Below, piece by piece: positions 9,486 to 18,387 of a DNA stretch of 20,910 nucleotides. A program made the position numbers and the translations under genes. The notes below the pieces were generated by a model, which ran no database searches, had not been told where the DNA came from, and saw only the letters and a program-made list of their open reading frames with translations. This stretch comes from a virus. The stretch is from positions 1 to 20,910 of the IMG/VR virus record IMGVR_UViG_3300021197_001317; one strand, written 5' to 3'. Numbering within the stretch: position 1 is the stretch's first letter; every line of letters begins with the position of its first letter.

Positions 9486-11611
9486 TGTCCAATTTAATAG
9501 ACATAGAAGGCTATGAAGCTAAGGGGATTAAGATCGACCCTAACGGTACAGAAGGAGAAGTTGTTGAGCTCCACGGGTTACTCGTGGTCCTACCGAAGAG
9601 ACCGCGCAAATCGGAAATTCTCTTCCATGACCAACCAAAGAAGCTGCAAATGTGGAAACGCATTCCTATGCCAGAGGAGATGCAAAGAATACGCAGTATG
9701 GATGAGTGGTTCGAAAAACCTTCCGAGTTTCGATCGAGATTTCGTGTATACATCGAACAAGAGTTTCAGCGTAGGCGCGACGGTGTATGGTTTTACAATA
9801 ATGGGGAACCTACGTATATTACAGGGAGACACTATATGTTTCTACAATGGTCTAAAATTGATATCGGATACCCATCATACCTTGCTTTCCAAAAAGACAT
9901 CTTTACGCACATGGCTGCTTGCGAGGTTGATACTCGTTGTTTCGGTCAGCTATATACTAAGTGTCGTCGTTCTGGCTACACTAATATATGCTCTTCTGTG
10001 CTTGTTGACGAAGGCACTCAAGTTAAGGAAAAGCTTTTGGGCATTCAGTCAAAGACTGGTAAGGACTCTCAGGAGAACATATTCATGAAAAAGGTGGTTG
10101 CGATCTTTCGCGGCTACCCATTCTTCTTCAAGCCAATTCAGGACGGTACCACAAACCCTCGTATGGAGTTGGCATTTCGTGAACCATCTAAGCGTATCAC
10201 AAAGAACAACAAGACCTCTCAGGTTGGTGACGCGCTAAACACAGTGATAAACTGGAAGAACACTACCAACAACGCATACGACGGGGAGAAGCTACACATG
10301 CTTTATCTGGACGAGGCTGGAAAGTGGGAGAAGCCAACAGACATCAGAGAGGCATGGAGGATTGAGAGGACTTGTTTGATTGTGGGAAAGCGAGTCATAG
10401 GGAAGGCTATGGTGGGTAGCACCGTAAACCCAATGAGCAAAGGAGGTGAAGAGTACAAGGGTTTATGGAAAGACTCGGACCCAAACGAGAGGAATAACAA
10501 CGGAAGGACAAAGTCAGGACTATACAGAATATTTATTCCAGCGTATGATGCTCTCGAAGGATTCTTTGATTCTTATGGTAACTCCATAGTTAATGATTCT
10601 GAAGACCCGATCGTTGGCATAGACGGAGACGAAATAAACCAGGGTAGCAGGAGATATCTCAAGAACGAGAGAGAGTCTTTTAAGGAAGACCCATCAGAGC
10701 TTAATGAGATTATCAGGCAGTTCCCCTTCACCGAGGACGAGGCGTTTAGAGACAGCATAGAGGGAAGTTTATTCAACATAGGTAAGATATATCAGCAGAT
10801 AGAGCATAACGACAACCTGTACCCTAATCCAGTAGTGAGAGGAAACTTTATCTGGAAAAAGAAAGACGAAGAGGTTGTTTTCTCTCCAGACTCAAACGGT
10901 AGGTTTAGAGTTTCATGGTTACCTCCAGACGATCTTCGAAATAAAAAGTTTGAGGATCGAGGTAAGGTTAAGCCATCTAATTCACACATAGGTTGCGGCG
11001 GGGTTGACTCGTACGACCTTGACTCAACTGTTGATGGAAGAGGATCAAAGGGAGCGTTACACATGTATAACAAGTTTAACATGGAGGTTCCGTCAAACAT
11101 GTTTGTCGTTGAGTACGCATCCAGGCCAGACCTTGCAAGCATATTCTATGAAGATGTTTTAATGTGTGCATTCTTTTACGGATACCCGTTATTGATAGAA
11201 AACAACAAGTACGGTATAGCCAGATACTTTGAGTCCAGGGGTTACGACGGGTACTTAATGGATCGACCTAACTTCCTAAAGAATCCGAACTCATCAGCAA
11301 ACGTAAAGACTAAAGGGATCCCCTCTAACTCTCAAGACGTAATACAGTCTCACGCACAGGCAATAGAATCCTACATTCATGATCATGTTGGAATAAAGCC
11401 AGAATCAGATCAGATCGGCAATATGTATTTCAACAGGACTCTAGAGGACTGGATTGGATATAAGATAGACAAGCGTACCAAGTTTGACTTAACGATTAGC
11501 TCTGGATTGGCCCTGCTTGCCTCGCAAAAAGTCAAGAAGGAAAAGATCAAACAAACCTTTAATGACAAGACTTTCTTCAGGACCTACAAGCCGAAAGCCT
11601 GGCACTCGTAG
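9485..11611 (+). CDS. terL: Terminase large subunit, 708 aa
   Basis: The packaging ATPase-nuclease. The N-terminal ATPase has a Walker A-like KCRRSGYT at residues 159-166 (without the classical GKS/T), Walker B LHMLYLDEA at 270-278 (Asp276, Glu277), and a C-motif-like GSTVNPM at 311-317. The linker segment FTEDEAF at 416-422 is typical of phage TerL. The RNase H-like nuclease begins around 503 with CGGVDSYDLDSTVDGRGSKG (Asp508 a likely metal ligand) and includes LLIEN (Glu572) and a further conserved RGYDGYLMDRP. The length and motif spacing resemble large TerL proteins of Bacteroidota phages, including crAss-like ones; that comparison is from memory. The start overlaps the zinc-ribbon gene. 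Confidence 0.9.
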   Translation: MSNLIDIEGYEAKGIKIDPNGTEGEVVELHGLLVVLPKRPRKSEILFHDQPKKLQMWKRIPMPEEMQRIRSMDEWFEKPSEFRSRFRVYIEQEFQRRRDGVWFYNNGEPTYITGRHYMFLQWSKIDIGYPSYLAFQKDIFTHMAACEVDTRCFGQLYTKCRRSGYTNICSSVLVDEGTQVKEKLLGIQSKTGKDSQENIFMKKVVAIFRGYPFFFKPIQDGTTNPRMELAFREPSKRITKNNKTSQVGDALNTVINWKNTTNNAYDGEKLHMLYLDEAGKWEKPTDIREAWRIERTCLIVGKRVIGKAMVGSTVNPMSKGGEEYKGLWKDSDPNERNNNGRTKSGLYRIFIPAYDALEGFFDSYGNSIVNDSEDPIVGIDGDEINQGSRRYLKNERESFKEDPSELNEIIRQFPFTEDEAFRDSIEGSLFNIGKIYQQIEHNDNLYPNPVVRGNFIWKKKDEEVVFSPDSNGRFRVSWLPPDDLRNKKFEDRGKVKPSNSHIGCGGVDSYDLDSTVDGRGSKGALHMYNKFNMEVPSNMFVVEYASRPDLASIFYEDVLMCAFFYGYPLLIENNKYGIARYFESRGYDGYLMDRPNFLKNPNSSANVKTKGIPSNSQDVIQSHAQAIESYIHDHVGIKPESDQIGNMYFNRTLEDWIGYKIDKRTKFDLTISSGLALLASQKVKKEKIKQTFNDKTFFRTYKPKAWHS

Positions 11612-11617
11612 TTTTAC

Positions 11618-11625
11618 TATATTTG
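11618..11625 (+). promoter_or_regulatory. Promoter -7 box TATATTTG before the portal gene
   Basis: TATATTTG lies 7 nt after the terminase stop. Predicted start is about 11629-11630, exactly where the GAGTTA/TAACTC hairpin begins. No strong -33 TTTG is seen (TCGTAG region), so strength is uncertain. Confidence 0.65.
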
Positions 11626-11654
11626 CAATGAGTTAAAATAACTCTACTCATTGC
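11625..11654 (+). promoter_or_regulatory. Nested inverted repeats in the portal gene leader
   Basis: GCAATGAG (11625-11632) and CTCATTGC (11647-11654) form a perfect 8-bp inverted repeat. Inside it GAGTTA (11630-11635) and TAACTC (11639-11644) form a competing 6-bp hairpin with loop AAA. The outer right arm ends 2 nt before the portal ATG. It could be a 5'-terminal stabilising hairpin, a translation switch, or an operator over the start site. Confidence 0.65.
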
Positions 11655-11656
11655 AG

Positions 11657-14086
11657 ATGTATAGTACAAGTAAAAAATCTTCTAGCTTTCCAGACCCATT
11701 AGCTTCTTCAGAAGAGAAGCAGACAAAGGATTACGGTCTGAAATACGCTAAATCCATTTACCAGCAGTGGGGGAAGATAGATGATGAAGGGTCTAGTTTT
11801 AAAAGCAGAAAGCGTGTATTCGAAAGAAACAGGAAGTATGCGAATGGAACTCAAGACACCAGCATATATAAATCTCTCCTTTCATCCCTGGACCCTAATA
11901 ACGGCGACGGCAGTATGCTTAACCTGGACTTTACTCCAGTCCCCATACTACCTAAGTTCGTTAGAATCGTAGTAAATAAAATTCTATCGCTCAACCCTTA
12001 TCCCAACTTAGAGGCTGTTGACCCTTTGTCATCATCTGAAAAAGATCAGGAGAGAAGGAAGATTGAGATGATGATTGAGGCTCGTAACGAACTTGCTGAA
12101 ATAGAAGAGAAGACTGGTGTTAGCGTCGGCATGAAGTCGAGTGAAATCCCAGAAACTCTTGAAGAGGCCGAGATATTTATCGGCAACAACATTAAGTCTT
12201 CTTCTGAAATAGCAGCTCAAATTTCTACAAGCCTTACGCTAGAGTGGAATGATTTTAACGACTCTACACTTAGGAGATGCGTTAACGACTTAGCCATCTT
12301 GGGTATGTCTGTTGTTAAGAGAAGCAACGATCCTCAGTACGGGATAAGAACTGATTACGTAGACCCAGCTACTTTTATTCATAGCCATACAGAGGACCCA
12401 AACTTTGATGATCTAACATATGCGGGTAGCGTAAAGTATGTTACAATAAATGAGTTACGTCGTTTAGCTGGGGATCAATTTACAGAAGAGGACCTTAAGA
12501 AGATTGCTCAGTCTTCGCGGAAGAGATACGGTCACGAATCGAGTATGAGTAATTCCAGTCTAGACAAGACGACAAACATCAATCACCAAGGATATAACGA
12601 GTACAAAGTCGGCATACTTGATTTTGAGTTTATGTCTGTTGACTGTGAGTACTTCGAATCAAAAGAAAGTAGATATGGGAATTTAGGCTTCTATTCGAAA
12701 GGTAGCTCTTATAAAGGTCCTCAGAATTCTGTATTCAGCAGAGAAGTAGTAAAGCTAGAGAGCGCTTCTATTTACGGAGGGTGCTATGTGTTGGGTACTG
12801 AATACCTGTTTAACTATAGGAAGCAAAACAACATACCGAAGAATGTTCACGACATAACTAGAACAAACCTTTCGTATTCTGTTTGCGCTACCAACCTTCT
12901 AGATATGATGCCAAAGTCCATGGTGGATAGCTGCATCGGATTTGCGGATCAACTTCAGCTTACTCACCTAAAGATTCAACAGGCCGTAGCTAAAGCCAAG
13001 CCAGACGGAATCATTATTGATATTGAGGGTCTTGAAAATGTGCAGCTTGGAAAAGGCGGAGAACTTCAACCTCTTGAACTTCATGACATATACGAGCAAA
13101 CTGGTGTTTTCTATTACAGAAGTAAGAACCCAGAAGGAGGTTTCCAGAACCCACCGATACGCGAGATAGGTAACAGCATACGAAACATCAATGAGCTCAT
13201 TGGTTTGTACAACCACTACCTAAGAATGATCCGCGACGCTACAGGAATAAACGAGGTCATGGATGCTAGCTCCCCTAAGGGAGACTCTTTGGTGGGTGTC
13301 AGGCAGCAAGCATTAGCCGCCGCTAATAATGCTATTTATGACATCACAAATTCAACAATGATCCTTTATAAGAAGGTTTGTAGTGATATAGTAAAGTGTA
13401 TTCAGGTCATCCACCCTGACTCAGTTCTTTATAGAATATACGAGAACGCCGTAGGTAGCGAGAACATGAAGGTGCTCAGTTCTTTTAGGAACTTAGCCAT
13501 GTACAACTTTGGCGTTCGTGTTGTGAAAGAAATGGAAGAGGGTGAGCGGCAGTACTTAGAGCAAAATATTCAGATTGCCCTTTCTCAAAAAGAAATCGAT
13601 TTAGAAGACGCTATAGCTGTTCGTCAACTGAAGGACATCAATCAGGCTGAAAGACTGTTAGTGGTTAGGAGAAAAAAGAGGATCATGATGAACCAGCAGA
13701 TTGCTATGCAGAATTCTCAGCAACAAGCTCAGATTCAGCAGCAGTCAGCTATGGCATCTTCTCAGGCTAGACAGCAAGAGATGCAGATAGAGGCTCAGTT
13801 GAAATCCCAAGAGATGCAAATGAAGGCTCAAATGGAGGCTCAGCTTGAGGGGGTTAAGCATGAGTTTAGAAAAGAGATAGAGCTAATCAAGGCTCAGGCC
13901 ACCCTAGGATTTAAAGAAGACGACGAGAACTTTAAGCAAAAGCTTGAGGTGCTCAAAGAAGATAGAAAAGACGACAGGGTGAAGAAGCAGGCCGTTGAAC
14001 AAAGCAAACTCATTTCTCAGCGAAGTGGGGTTCGAGGGGAGCTTTCAGATCAGCCCTCTAGCAATCAAATCCAGATACTACCTTAA
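11657..14086 (+). CDS. Portal protein, 809 aa
   Basis: Residues 30-110 carry YAKSIYQQWGKIDDEGSSF, a Trp/Arg-rich helical entry, GDGSMLNLDFTPVPILPK and FVRIVVNKI, which match the start of crAss-like and related Bacteroidota phage portal proteins as I know them. The middle has a long helical and beta core (SYSVCATNLLDMMPKSMVDS; NPPIREIGNSIRNINELIGL; DATGINEVMDAS). The C-terminus (about 665-790) is a Gln/Met/Lys-rich coiled coil (AQIQQQSAMASSQ, MQIEAQLKSQEMQMKAQ), probably in the capsid interior. ATG 11657 is preferred over TTG 11651, which falls in the inverted repeat. It forms the dodecameric DNA gateway at the capsid vertex. Confidence 0.85.
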   Translation: MYSTSKKSSSFPDPLASSEEKQTKDYGLKYAKSIYQQWGKIDDEGSSFKSRKRVFERNRKYANGTQDTSIYKSLLSSLDPNNGDGSMLNLDFTPVPILPKFVRIVVNKILSLNPYPNLEAVDPLSSSEKDQERRKIEMMIEARNELAEIEEKTGVSVGMKSSEIPETLEEAEIFIGNNIKSSSEIAAQISTSLTLEWNDFNDSTLRRCVNDLAILGMSVVKRSNDPQYGIRTDYVDPATFIHSHTEDPNFDDLTYAGSVKYVTINELRRLAGDQFTEEDLKKIAQSSRKRYGHESSMSNSSLDKTTNINHQGYNEYKVGILDFEFMSVDCEYFESKESRYGNLGFYSKGSSYKGPQNSVFSREVVKLESASIYGGCYVLGTEYLFNYRKQNNIPKNVHDITRTNLSYSVCATNLLDMMPKSMVDSCIGFADQLQLTHLKIQQAVAKAKPDGIIIDIEGLENVQLGKGGELQPLELHDIYEQTGVFYYRSKNPEGGFQNPPIREIGNSIRNINELIGLYNHYLRMIRDATGINEVMDASSPKGDSLVGVRQQALAAANNAIYDITNSTMILYKKVCSDIVKCIQVIHPDSVLYRIYENAVGSENMKVLSSFRNLAMYNFGVRVVKEMEEGERQYLEQNIQIALSQKEIDLEDAIAVRQLKDINQAERLLVVRRKKRIMMNQQIAMQNSQQQAQIQQQSAMASSQARQQEMQIEAQLKSQEMQMKAQMEAQLEGVKHEFRKEIELIKAQATLGFKEDDENFKQKLEVLKEDRKDDRVKKQAVEQSKLISQRSGVRGELSDQPSSNQIQILP

Positions 14087-14087
14087 C

Positions 14088-14465
14088 ATGGCTACAACTA
14101 TAAACTTAGACACGTCTCAAAGAGTTGACATCATATGTAAGAGAGGTGACACGTTCTCCCTTAGGCTTACATTGGCAACCGATGATACGCCACCAGTTGG
14201 AGACTTTGCTCAAACCGATTTGTTTCTTATGCAGGTTCGTGATGCCGACACTAACGACTCTTCCACTATTTTGCAAATTGAACCTACAACCCCAGACCCT
14301 TCGACAGCCACAGCTATAGACTTTACAGAATCCGCTACCAACATGAAGGCTGTTAGCTCTGGGCTATATGTTTATGACATTGAGCAGAAGACTGCGGCTG
14401 GAGTTGTTACAACTTTAATCTACGGTACATTTAAGGTAAATGAAGATGTTTCTATAACGCTTTAA
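14088..14465 (+). CDS. Small beta-sandwich virion protein, BppU-N-like, 125 aa
   Basis: The N-terminus MATTINLDTSQRVDIICKRG is followed by DTFSLRLTLATDD and then beta strands ending GTFKVNEDVSITL. The 'R-G-D-T-F-x-L-x-L' opening resembles the first Ig-like domain of baseplate-upper or fibre-anchoring proteins. It likely attaches or spaces the fibres encoded just downstream. ATG 14088 follows the portal stop by one base; a longer reading from 13995 overlaps the portal and is rejected. Confidence 0.65.
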   Translation: MATTINLDTSQRVDIICKRGDTFSLRLTLATDDTPPVGDFAQTDLFLMQVRDADTNDSSTILQIEPTTPDPSTATAIDFTESATNMKAVSSGLYVYDIEQKTAAGVVTTLIYGTFKVNEDVSITL

Positions 14466-14474
14466 TAATTAGCT

Positions 14475-16130
14475 ATGCCACTAAGTGTAGACCAACCTTC
14501 TAAAATAATTGTATCTAGTTCTACTGGCGGGTTAATAAAGGTTTCTGTAACTAGCATAACTGAGTCAAAGACTGTCAGTATAAATCAGGTTACATCAAAC
14601 AACATTACTGTTGCTGGTGCAATTGGCGCTGGACCAGCTGGCCCTCAAGGGCCTGCGGGACCTTCAGGTGCCGACGGTGCCGACGGAGCTGCGGGTGCTG
14701 ATGGAGCTGCGGGTGCTGATGGTGCTCAGGGTCCTGCTGGCCCTGCTGGTGCTGATGGCGCTGACGGAGCCCCAGGTGCCGACGGAGCTGACGGAGCTGA
14801 TGGTGCGGATGGAGCTGATGGTGCGGACGGGGTTGAGGCAACTTTTACGCAGAACTACGTGGCTAATATGCCCACGGTAAACAACATAGTTAAGACTTTC
14901 GGCAAGTACAAAAACGGAGATACCATACCAGCTAATGGTAAGACAGCTGCTGAGCTTTTGGTTGATGCGTTCACGGACGCTATTAACCCAAGCCCTAGCT
15001 TTAGTCTTTCTGGACCTGATTGGCAGCACCCTTCAAACGCATCTTCTGTAACTATATCCTCTATAAACTTTGGTATCGCTAACCAAGGCGCTACTGGAAC
15101 TGCTGTACTTGAGTACCAGTTATCTACTAGCACATCTACACCTACTGGATCCTGGACCACGGTTCAATCGTACACATCTTCTGAGGTTACTTTTGGGGCT
15201 TCGAATCTATCAAAGGTTTACAGCACTGGTGAGGCTTGGGCTAGTAACAATGTATTTCACTTTCGCCTTAGGGTTACAGATAGTACTAGCGGTACAACCG
15301 AACAGACAGCAAACGTCTTTACAGTAGCCAATAGCTTTGACTCGCCTCTTATTAGCGACAAACAAATAACCAGGAGTAACTCTTCTATTTCTGCTGCAAC
15401 GGGTACAACCTCTACAACCAGAGAGTATGGTGACGTTCAGTCTACTCTTCGTTATGACGTAAGAAGGGATGAGCTTTATGATCCGTTGATTGACTCTGTT
15501 GTACAGGTTAAAATAGGTAGCAATTACAGGGAGATAACAACACCTAACTCTACAACAAGCCTTGCTTCTTTAGGTAATGGATCTACGCAGAATAACATCT
15601 CTCTGGCTATAAACACGGACTCAATTACTGTTGCTACAGACGGATCTACTGATTTAACAGCGGAGGCCACACCTCATGAATATAGGATTGTTGTTGATAG
15701 CACTTATGGAACCGACACCTCTGGTGACTTTTCCAACATAAACTATTACTACTCTTATCAGGTGTGTTTCGATACAACAGCCTTGACTACTGGATCTTCT
15801 CAGTCCGACGTTCAAACTGTTTATGCAGCGTTTGGTGGCGACGACAGCGGCAGTAACGAAAGAGAGATCAAGACAGGATCCTATCCTTCAAGCATAGGGA
15901 ATATCAATACATACACTGTTCAAACGAGCAATAAGTTTATGTATATATTCTATCCAGGCAGCACCGACATAAGCGCCATGACCTTAGACGGTGTGTCCCC
16001 AACTCTAGGGGCATTTACTGATTTAGGTACCTTTACTTTAAGCAACCGCTACGGGGTCTCAACTACGTACACGGTTTACAAATCCAATTCAACTAACGCA
16101 TTTAACAACAATTTCTTAAACATATCCTGA
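14475..16130 (+). CDS. Collagen-like fibre protein, 551 aa
   Basis: A short N-terminal attachment domain (residues 1-52) is followed by 23 perfect Gly-X-Y triplets (53-121; GPA, GPQ, then mostly GAD), forming a bacterial-type collagen stalk that can trimerise without hydroxyproline. The rest is a large beta-rich head with Ser/Thr-rich strands (SPSFSLSGPDWQHPS, FHFRLRVTDS, YGVSTTYTVYKSN) suited to receptor binding. No chaperone domain or peptidase is seen. It is coupled to the next gene by TGATG. The GAD-rich stalk is coded by tandem GGTGCTGAT-like repeats prone to length change by slippage. Confidence 0.85.
   Translation: MPLSVDQPSKIIVSSSTGGLIKVSVTSITESKTVSINQVTSNNITVAGAIGAGPAGPQGPAGPSGADGADGAAGADGAAGADGAQGPAGPAGADGADGAPGADGADGADGADGADGADGVEATFTQNYVANMPTVNNIVKTFGKYKNGDTIPANGKTAAELLVDAFTDAINPSPSFSLSGPDWQHPSNASSVTISSINFGIANQGATGTAVLEYQLSTSTSTPTGSWTTVQSYTSSEVTFGASNLSKVYSTGEAWASNNVFHFRLRVTDSTSGTTEQTANVFTVANSFDSPLISDKQITRSNSSISAATGTTSTTREYGDVQSTLRYDVRRDELYDPLIDSVVQVKIGSNYREITTPNSTTSLASLGNGSTQNNISLAINTDSITVATDGSTDLTAEATPHEYRIVVDSTYGTDTSGDFSNINYYYSYQVCFDTTALTTGSSQSDVQTVYAAFGGDDSGSNEREIKTGSYPSSIGNINTYTVQTSNKFMYIFYPGSTDISAMTLDGVSPTLGAFTDLGTFTLSNRYGVSTTYTVYKSNSTNAFNNNFLNIS
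14631..14837 (+). repeat. Gly-X-Y coding repeat of the collagen-like stalk
   Basis: 23 consecutive nine-base units code Gly-X-Y. The second half is dominated by GCTGATGGA/GGTGCGGAT type units that are nearly identical. The gene frame is preserved throughout, and other frames over the same DNA give only repetitive shadow ORFs. Confidence 0.9.
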
Positions 16131-16657
16131 TGCCAGTTGAAGTAGGAAGAGCAGGCGAATACGGCCATAACAACTCAGCAAAAGCTTTTGTTGATTCTAA
16201 CTTCGTGAGGGGCGGTGTCAGGGTGGTTGCTAACGACGCTGGCTTAACTGGCCTTACGTCTGTAAGCGATCAGCTTAAGGAGTACGTTACTATAGTTTAT
16301 CATGAAGCTGATAGCAAGCTTTACCTTTTGGTAGACTCCAGCAATATCGCCACTAAAGCCACTGGTTGGACGGACCTAGGGGACCTTATGGGTACGGGCT
16401 CTGGTATAGAAAACGTACACGAAGACACATCCCCACAGCTTGGCGGAAACCTTGATGTCTTTTACAACGGGACGACAAGATCTATCGTTAACTCGAATAG
16501 CGGGTCTGACATTCAGTTCACCCCAACGGGGACGGGAAAGATCAGTCTAGATGGTCTTGTGCAGTTTAAGCGGTTTGACCCCTCGTCACCCCCTACAGCT
16601 TTTGAGGGGGGCATGTATGCGGACACTGATGACAACTTATACTTCGGAGTGAGCTAA
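16130..16657 (+). CDS. Fibre/decoration protein, 175 aa
   Basis: The N-terminal domain (GRAGEYGHNNSAKAFVDSNF, VRGGVRVV) is followed by a beta-rich part with EDTSPQLGGNLDV (98-110) and SDIQFTPTGTGKISLDG. These short motifs recur in marine phage tail-fibre and appendage proteins, where 'P-Q-L-G-G-x-L-D-x-N' strands build beta-helical shafts. It shares its start with the stop of the collagen-like gene. Role in virion surface is inferred from motif and context. Confidence 0.75.
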   Translation: MPVEVGRAGEYGHNNSAKAFVDSNFVRGGVRVVANDAGLTGLTSVSDQLKEYVTIVYHEADSKLYLLVDSSNIATKATGWTDLGDLMGTGSGIENVHEDTSPQLGGNLDVFYNGTTRSIVNSNSGSDIQFTPTGTGKISLDGLVQFKRFDPSSPPTAFEGGMYADTDDNLYFGVS

Positions 16658-16668
16658 TAAAAACGTTG

Positions 16669-16676
16669 TATATTTG
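16669..16676 (+). promoter_or_regulatory. Promoter -7 box TATATTTG in the fibre module
   Basis: TATATTTG sits in a 54-nt intergenic gap. Predicted start is about 16680, giving a 32-nt A-rich leader to the ATG at 16712. No TTTG is seen at the expected -33 spacing. Confidence 0.65.
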
Positions 16677-16711
16677 TTGAAATATCCAGAAAACAAAAAA
16701 AATAGTATATC

Positions 16712-18010
16712 ATGGCATCATGGAAAAAAGTCCTGATTTCGGGGCAGGATTTAACAGACACTACCGACTTAGCAGGTAATACTGGTGCTTTAGGCGTCGG
16801 TAACAACGGTGGTATCTCTATTGATGGAGGCGTCGCTGACGTTACAGGGGTTCTTCTAGGAACAAGCACAGTAAACTTCGCGCTTAATATTACTGGTCTC
16901 GGCGCTGCTGACATTGCAGAAGCCACTGACCAGCTTGCTTTCCATGACAACGGCACGGGTCTACCTAAAAGAACCACCACTGCCAAGTTTGCTCAGATGC
17001 TTGCTGGTTCGGCAGCAACTACTGGTATTAGGGACATCAACAACACCCTAGAGGTAAACACCGCCGCTGCCACTGCCATTTCAACTCCAGCTGGAACCGA
17101 GAAAATTTTGGTGTGGGACGGAACTGCTCATAAGTCTGTAACTATCGCTCAGATTGCCGCAGAAGCAAGTGACGGCGATATCACTTCTGTGGTTGCAGGA
17201 GCTGGATTGACTGGAGGGGCTACAACAGGTGATGCTACTTTAGATATTGGTGCAGGTTCTTTAATTGATGTTGCGGCTGATGCAGTCAGCGTAGACTTAA
17301 CGGAAGCTTCCGCAGAAACTATCGCGGCAGGCGACAACCTCATCTTCTTGGATGGTGGTGCTACTGGCACCGCTGCAAAGGGTAGCGTCAACGATTTAGC
17401 CTCACTTCTTGCTGGTAGTGGACTGACAGCAACAGGAGCTGTGCTTGCTGTTGACACCGTTGCTCTTGGATCTGGAACTTCAGGGAACTACGCTTCTGCT
17501 GTTACAGCGGGAGACAACATTGCAGTAAGTGGATCTGCTGGTGAGGGTTCCTCGTTTGCAGTTGCTCTTGCCACAAACGTAGATGTTGCTGGAACCCTTG
17601 ATGTAACTGGAGATGCTACGTTTGACGCAGCCGTTACCATTACTGGTAATCTAACGGTAGAGGGGAGTACTACTACAATAGATTCTACTAACCTACTGGT
17701 TGAAGATCAGTTCATCTACCTCAACGACTCAGGCACCGCCACGAATGTAGATCGAGATGGTGGTTTCGTTGTTGAAGGGTTTACAAAAAGCGTCGCTTTC
17801 GGTTACCATCAGAGCGATGACAGATTTGTCTTCGATAAGACTGGCGCTACTAGCGGCATGACCAGCATTGATCCTAATGCGTTCTTCACTCACGTTCACA
17901 TCAATACCGCTGTTCCTACAGATGGTACAAACGGAGCGGATAGTGACTTCGCTCAAGTTGGAAACCTGTATGTCAATTCTAGCACCCAAGACATTTATAT
18001 CTACTCATAA
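16712..18010 (+). CDS. Fibre/appendage protein with MASWKK N-terminus, 432 aa
   Basis: The N-terminus MASWKKVLISGQDLTDTTDL is a short module also carried by the 18388-19548 product (MADWKKILTAGS), probably a common anchoring peptide. The body is Ala/Gly/Thr/Asp-rich beta repeat (for example VAGAGLTGGATTGDATLDIG), and near residues 313-350 it has TTIDSTNLLVEDQFIYLNDS, a motif I have seen in marine phage fibre proteins. Codon and residue bias (small residues, few Lys) suit an extended, beta-helical virion surface fibre. It begins a transcription unit with its own TATATTTG promoter. Confidence 0.75.
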   Translation: MASWKKVLISGQDLTDTTDLAGNTGALGVGNNGGISIDGGVADVTGVLLGTSTVNFALNITGLGAADIAEATDQLAFHDNGTGLPKRTTTAKFAQMLAGSAATTGIRDINNTLEVNTAAATAISTPAGTEKILVWDGTAHKSVTIAQIAAEASDGDITSVVAGAGLTGGATTGDATLDIGAGSLIDVAADAVSVDLTEASAETIAAGDNLIFLDGGATGTAAKGSVNDLASLLAGSGLTATGAVLAVDTVALGSGTSGNYASAVTAGDNIAVSGSAGEGSSFAVALATNVDVAGTLDVTGDATFDAAVTITGNLTVEGSTTTIDSTNLLVEDQFIYLNDSGTATNVDRDGGFVVEGFTKSVAFGYHQSDDRFVFDKTGATSGMTSIDPNAFFTHVHINTAVPTDGTNGADSDFAQVGNLYVNSSTQDIYIYS

Positions 18011-18012
18011 TA

Positions 18013-18186
18013 ATGGGAATTCTTAGCAAGGGTAAGAATGTTGGTGGCATTACCACTGACACCTTGACTCAGCAAGAGCTTACGTATATTTTAAAGACGC
18101 TACATGATTGTAGCTTCGATGGAAAAGACGTACTCTTGTTGGCAGACGTAGTAAATAAACTTCAGAATCAACTGAAGGCTAAATAA
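18013..18186 (+). CDS. Small helical protein, 57 aa
   Basis: The ORF reads MGILSKGKNVGGITTDTLTQ, then QELTYILKTLHDCSFDGKDV and LLLADVVNKLQNQLKAK. It is helical, with a short strand-like N-terminus, and has no family name. It begins 3 nt after the stop of the fibre gene and probably encodes a small virion or assembly protein, as its neighbour does. Confidence 0.7.
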   Translation: MGILSKGKNVGGITTDTLTQQELTYILKTLHDCSFDGKDVLLLADVVNKLQNQLKAK

Positions 18187-18210
18187 TTTCAAACCTTTAA
18201 TTAAATTCAA

Positions 18211-18381
18211 ATGAAATTAGACATCACAGAAGTGTACTTCTTAAGCGAAGTAACAAAGCAGGCAAACATCAAAGCCTCAGACGCTGGCACTATTGTTTCT
18301 CTTCTGGGGAAACTAGAGAAGGAGTTCGAGCGTCTTCAAAAACTTCAACAAAAAGAAGATACCAAACTTCAAAAAGCCTAA
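18211..18381 (+). CDS. Small coiled-coil protein, 56 aa
   Basis: The ORF reads MKLDITEVYFLSEVTKQANI, then KASDAGTIVSLLGKLEKEFE and RLQKLQQKEDTKLQKA. The C-terminal half is a charged coiled coil. Preceded by an AT-rich leader (TTAATTAAATTCAA). It and the previous gene form a pair of small helical proteins between two fibre genes. They may be assembly chaperones, but only the context suggests that. Confidence 0.7.
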   Translation: MKLDITEVYFLSEVTKQANIKASDAGTIVSLLGKLEKEFERLQKLQQKEDTKLQKA

Positions 18382-18387
18382 TGATAA

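Noticed and set aside
12968-13216. Minus-strand 82-residue ORF within the portal
   Set aside because: Antisense shadow; the plus-strand portal frame is unbroken across it.
14690-14830. CRISPR-like array
   Set aside because: The short regular repeats are in-frame coding repeats without spacers.
14605-15029. Minus-strand ORFs over the collagen-like repeat (His/Gln- and Ser/Arg-rich)
   Set aside because: Low-complexity shadows of the Gly-Ala-Asp coding repeats in other frames.
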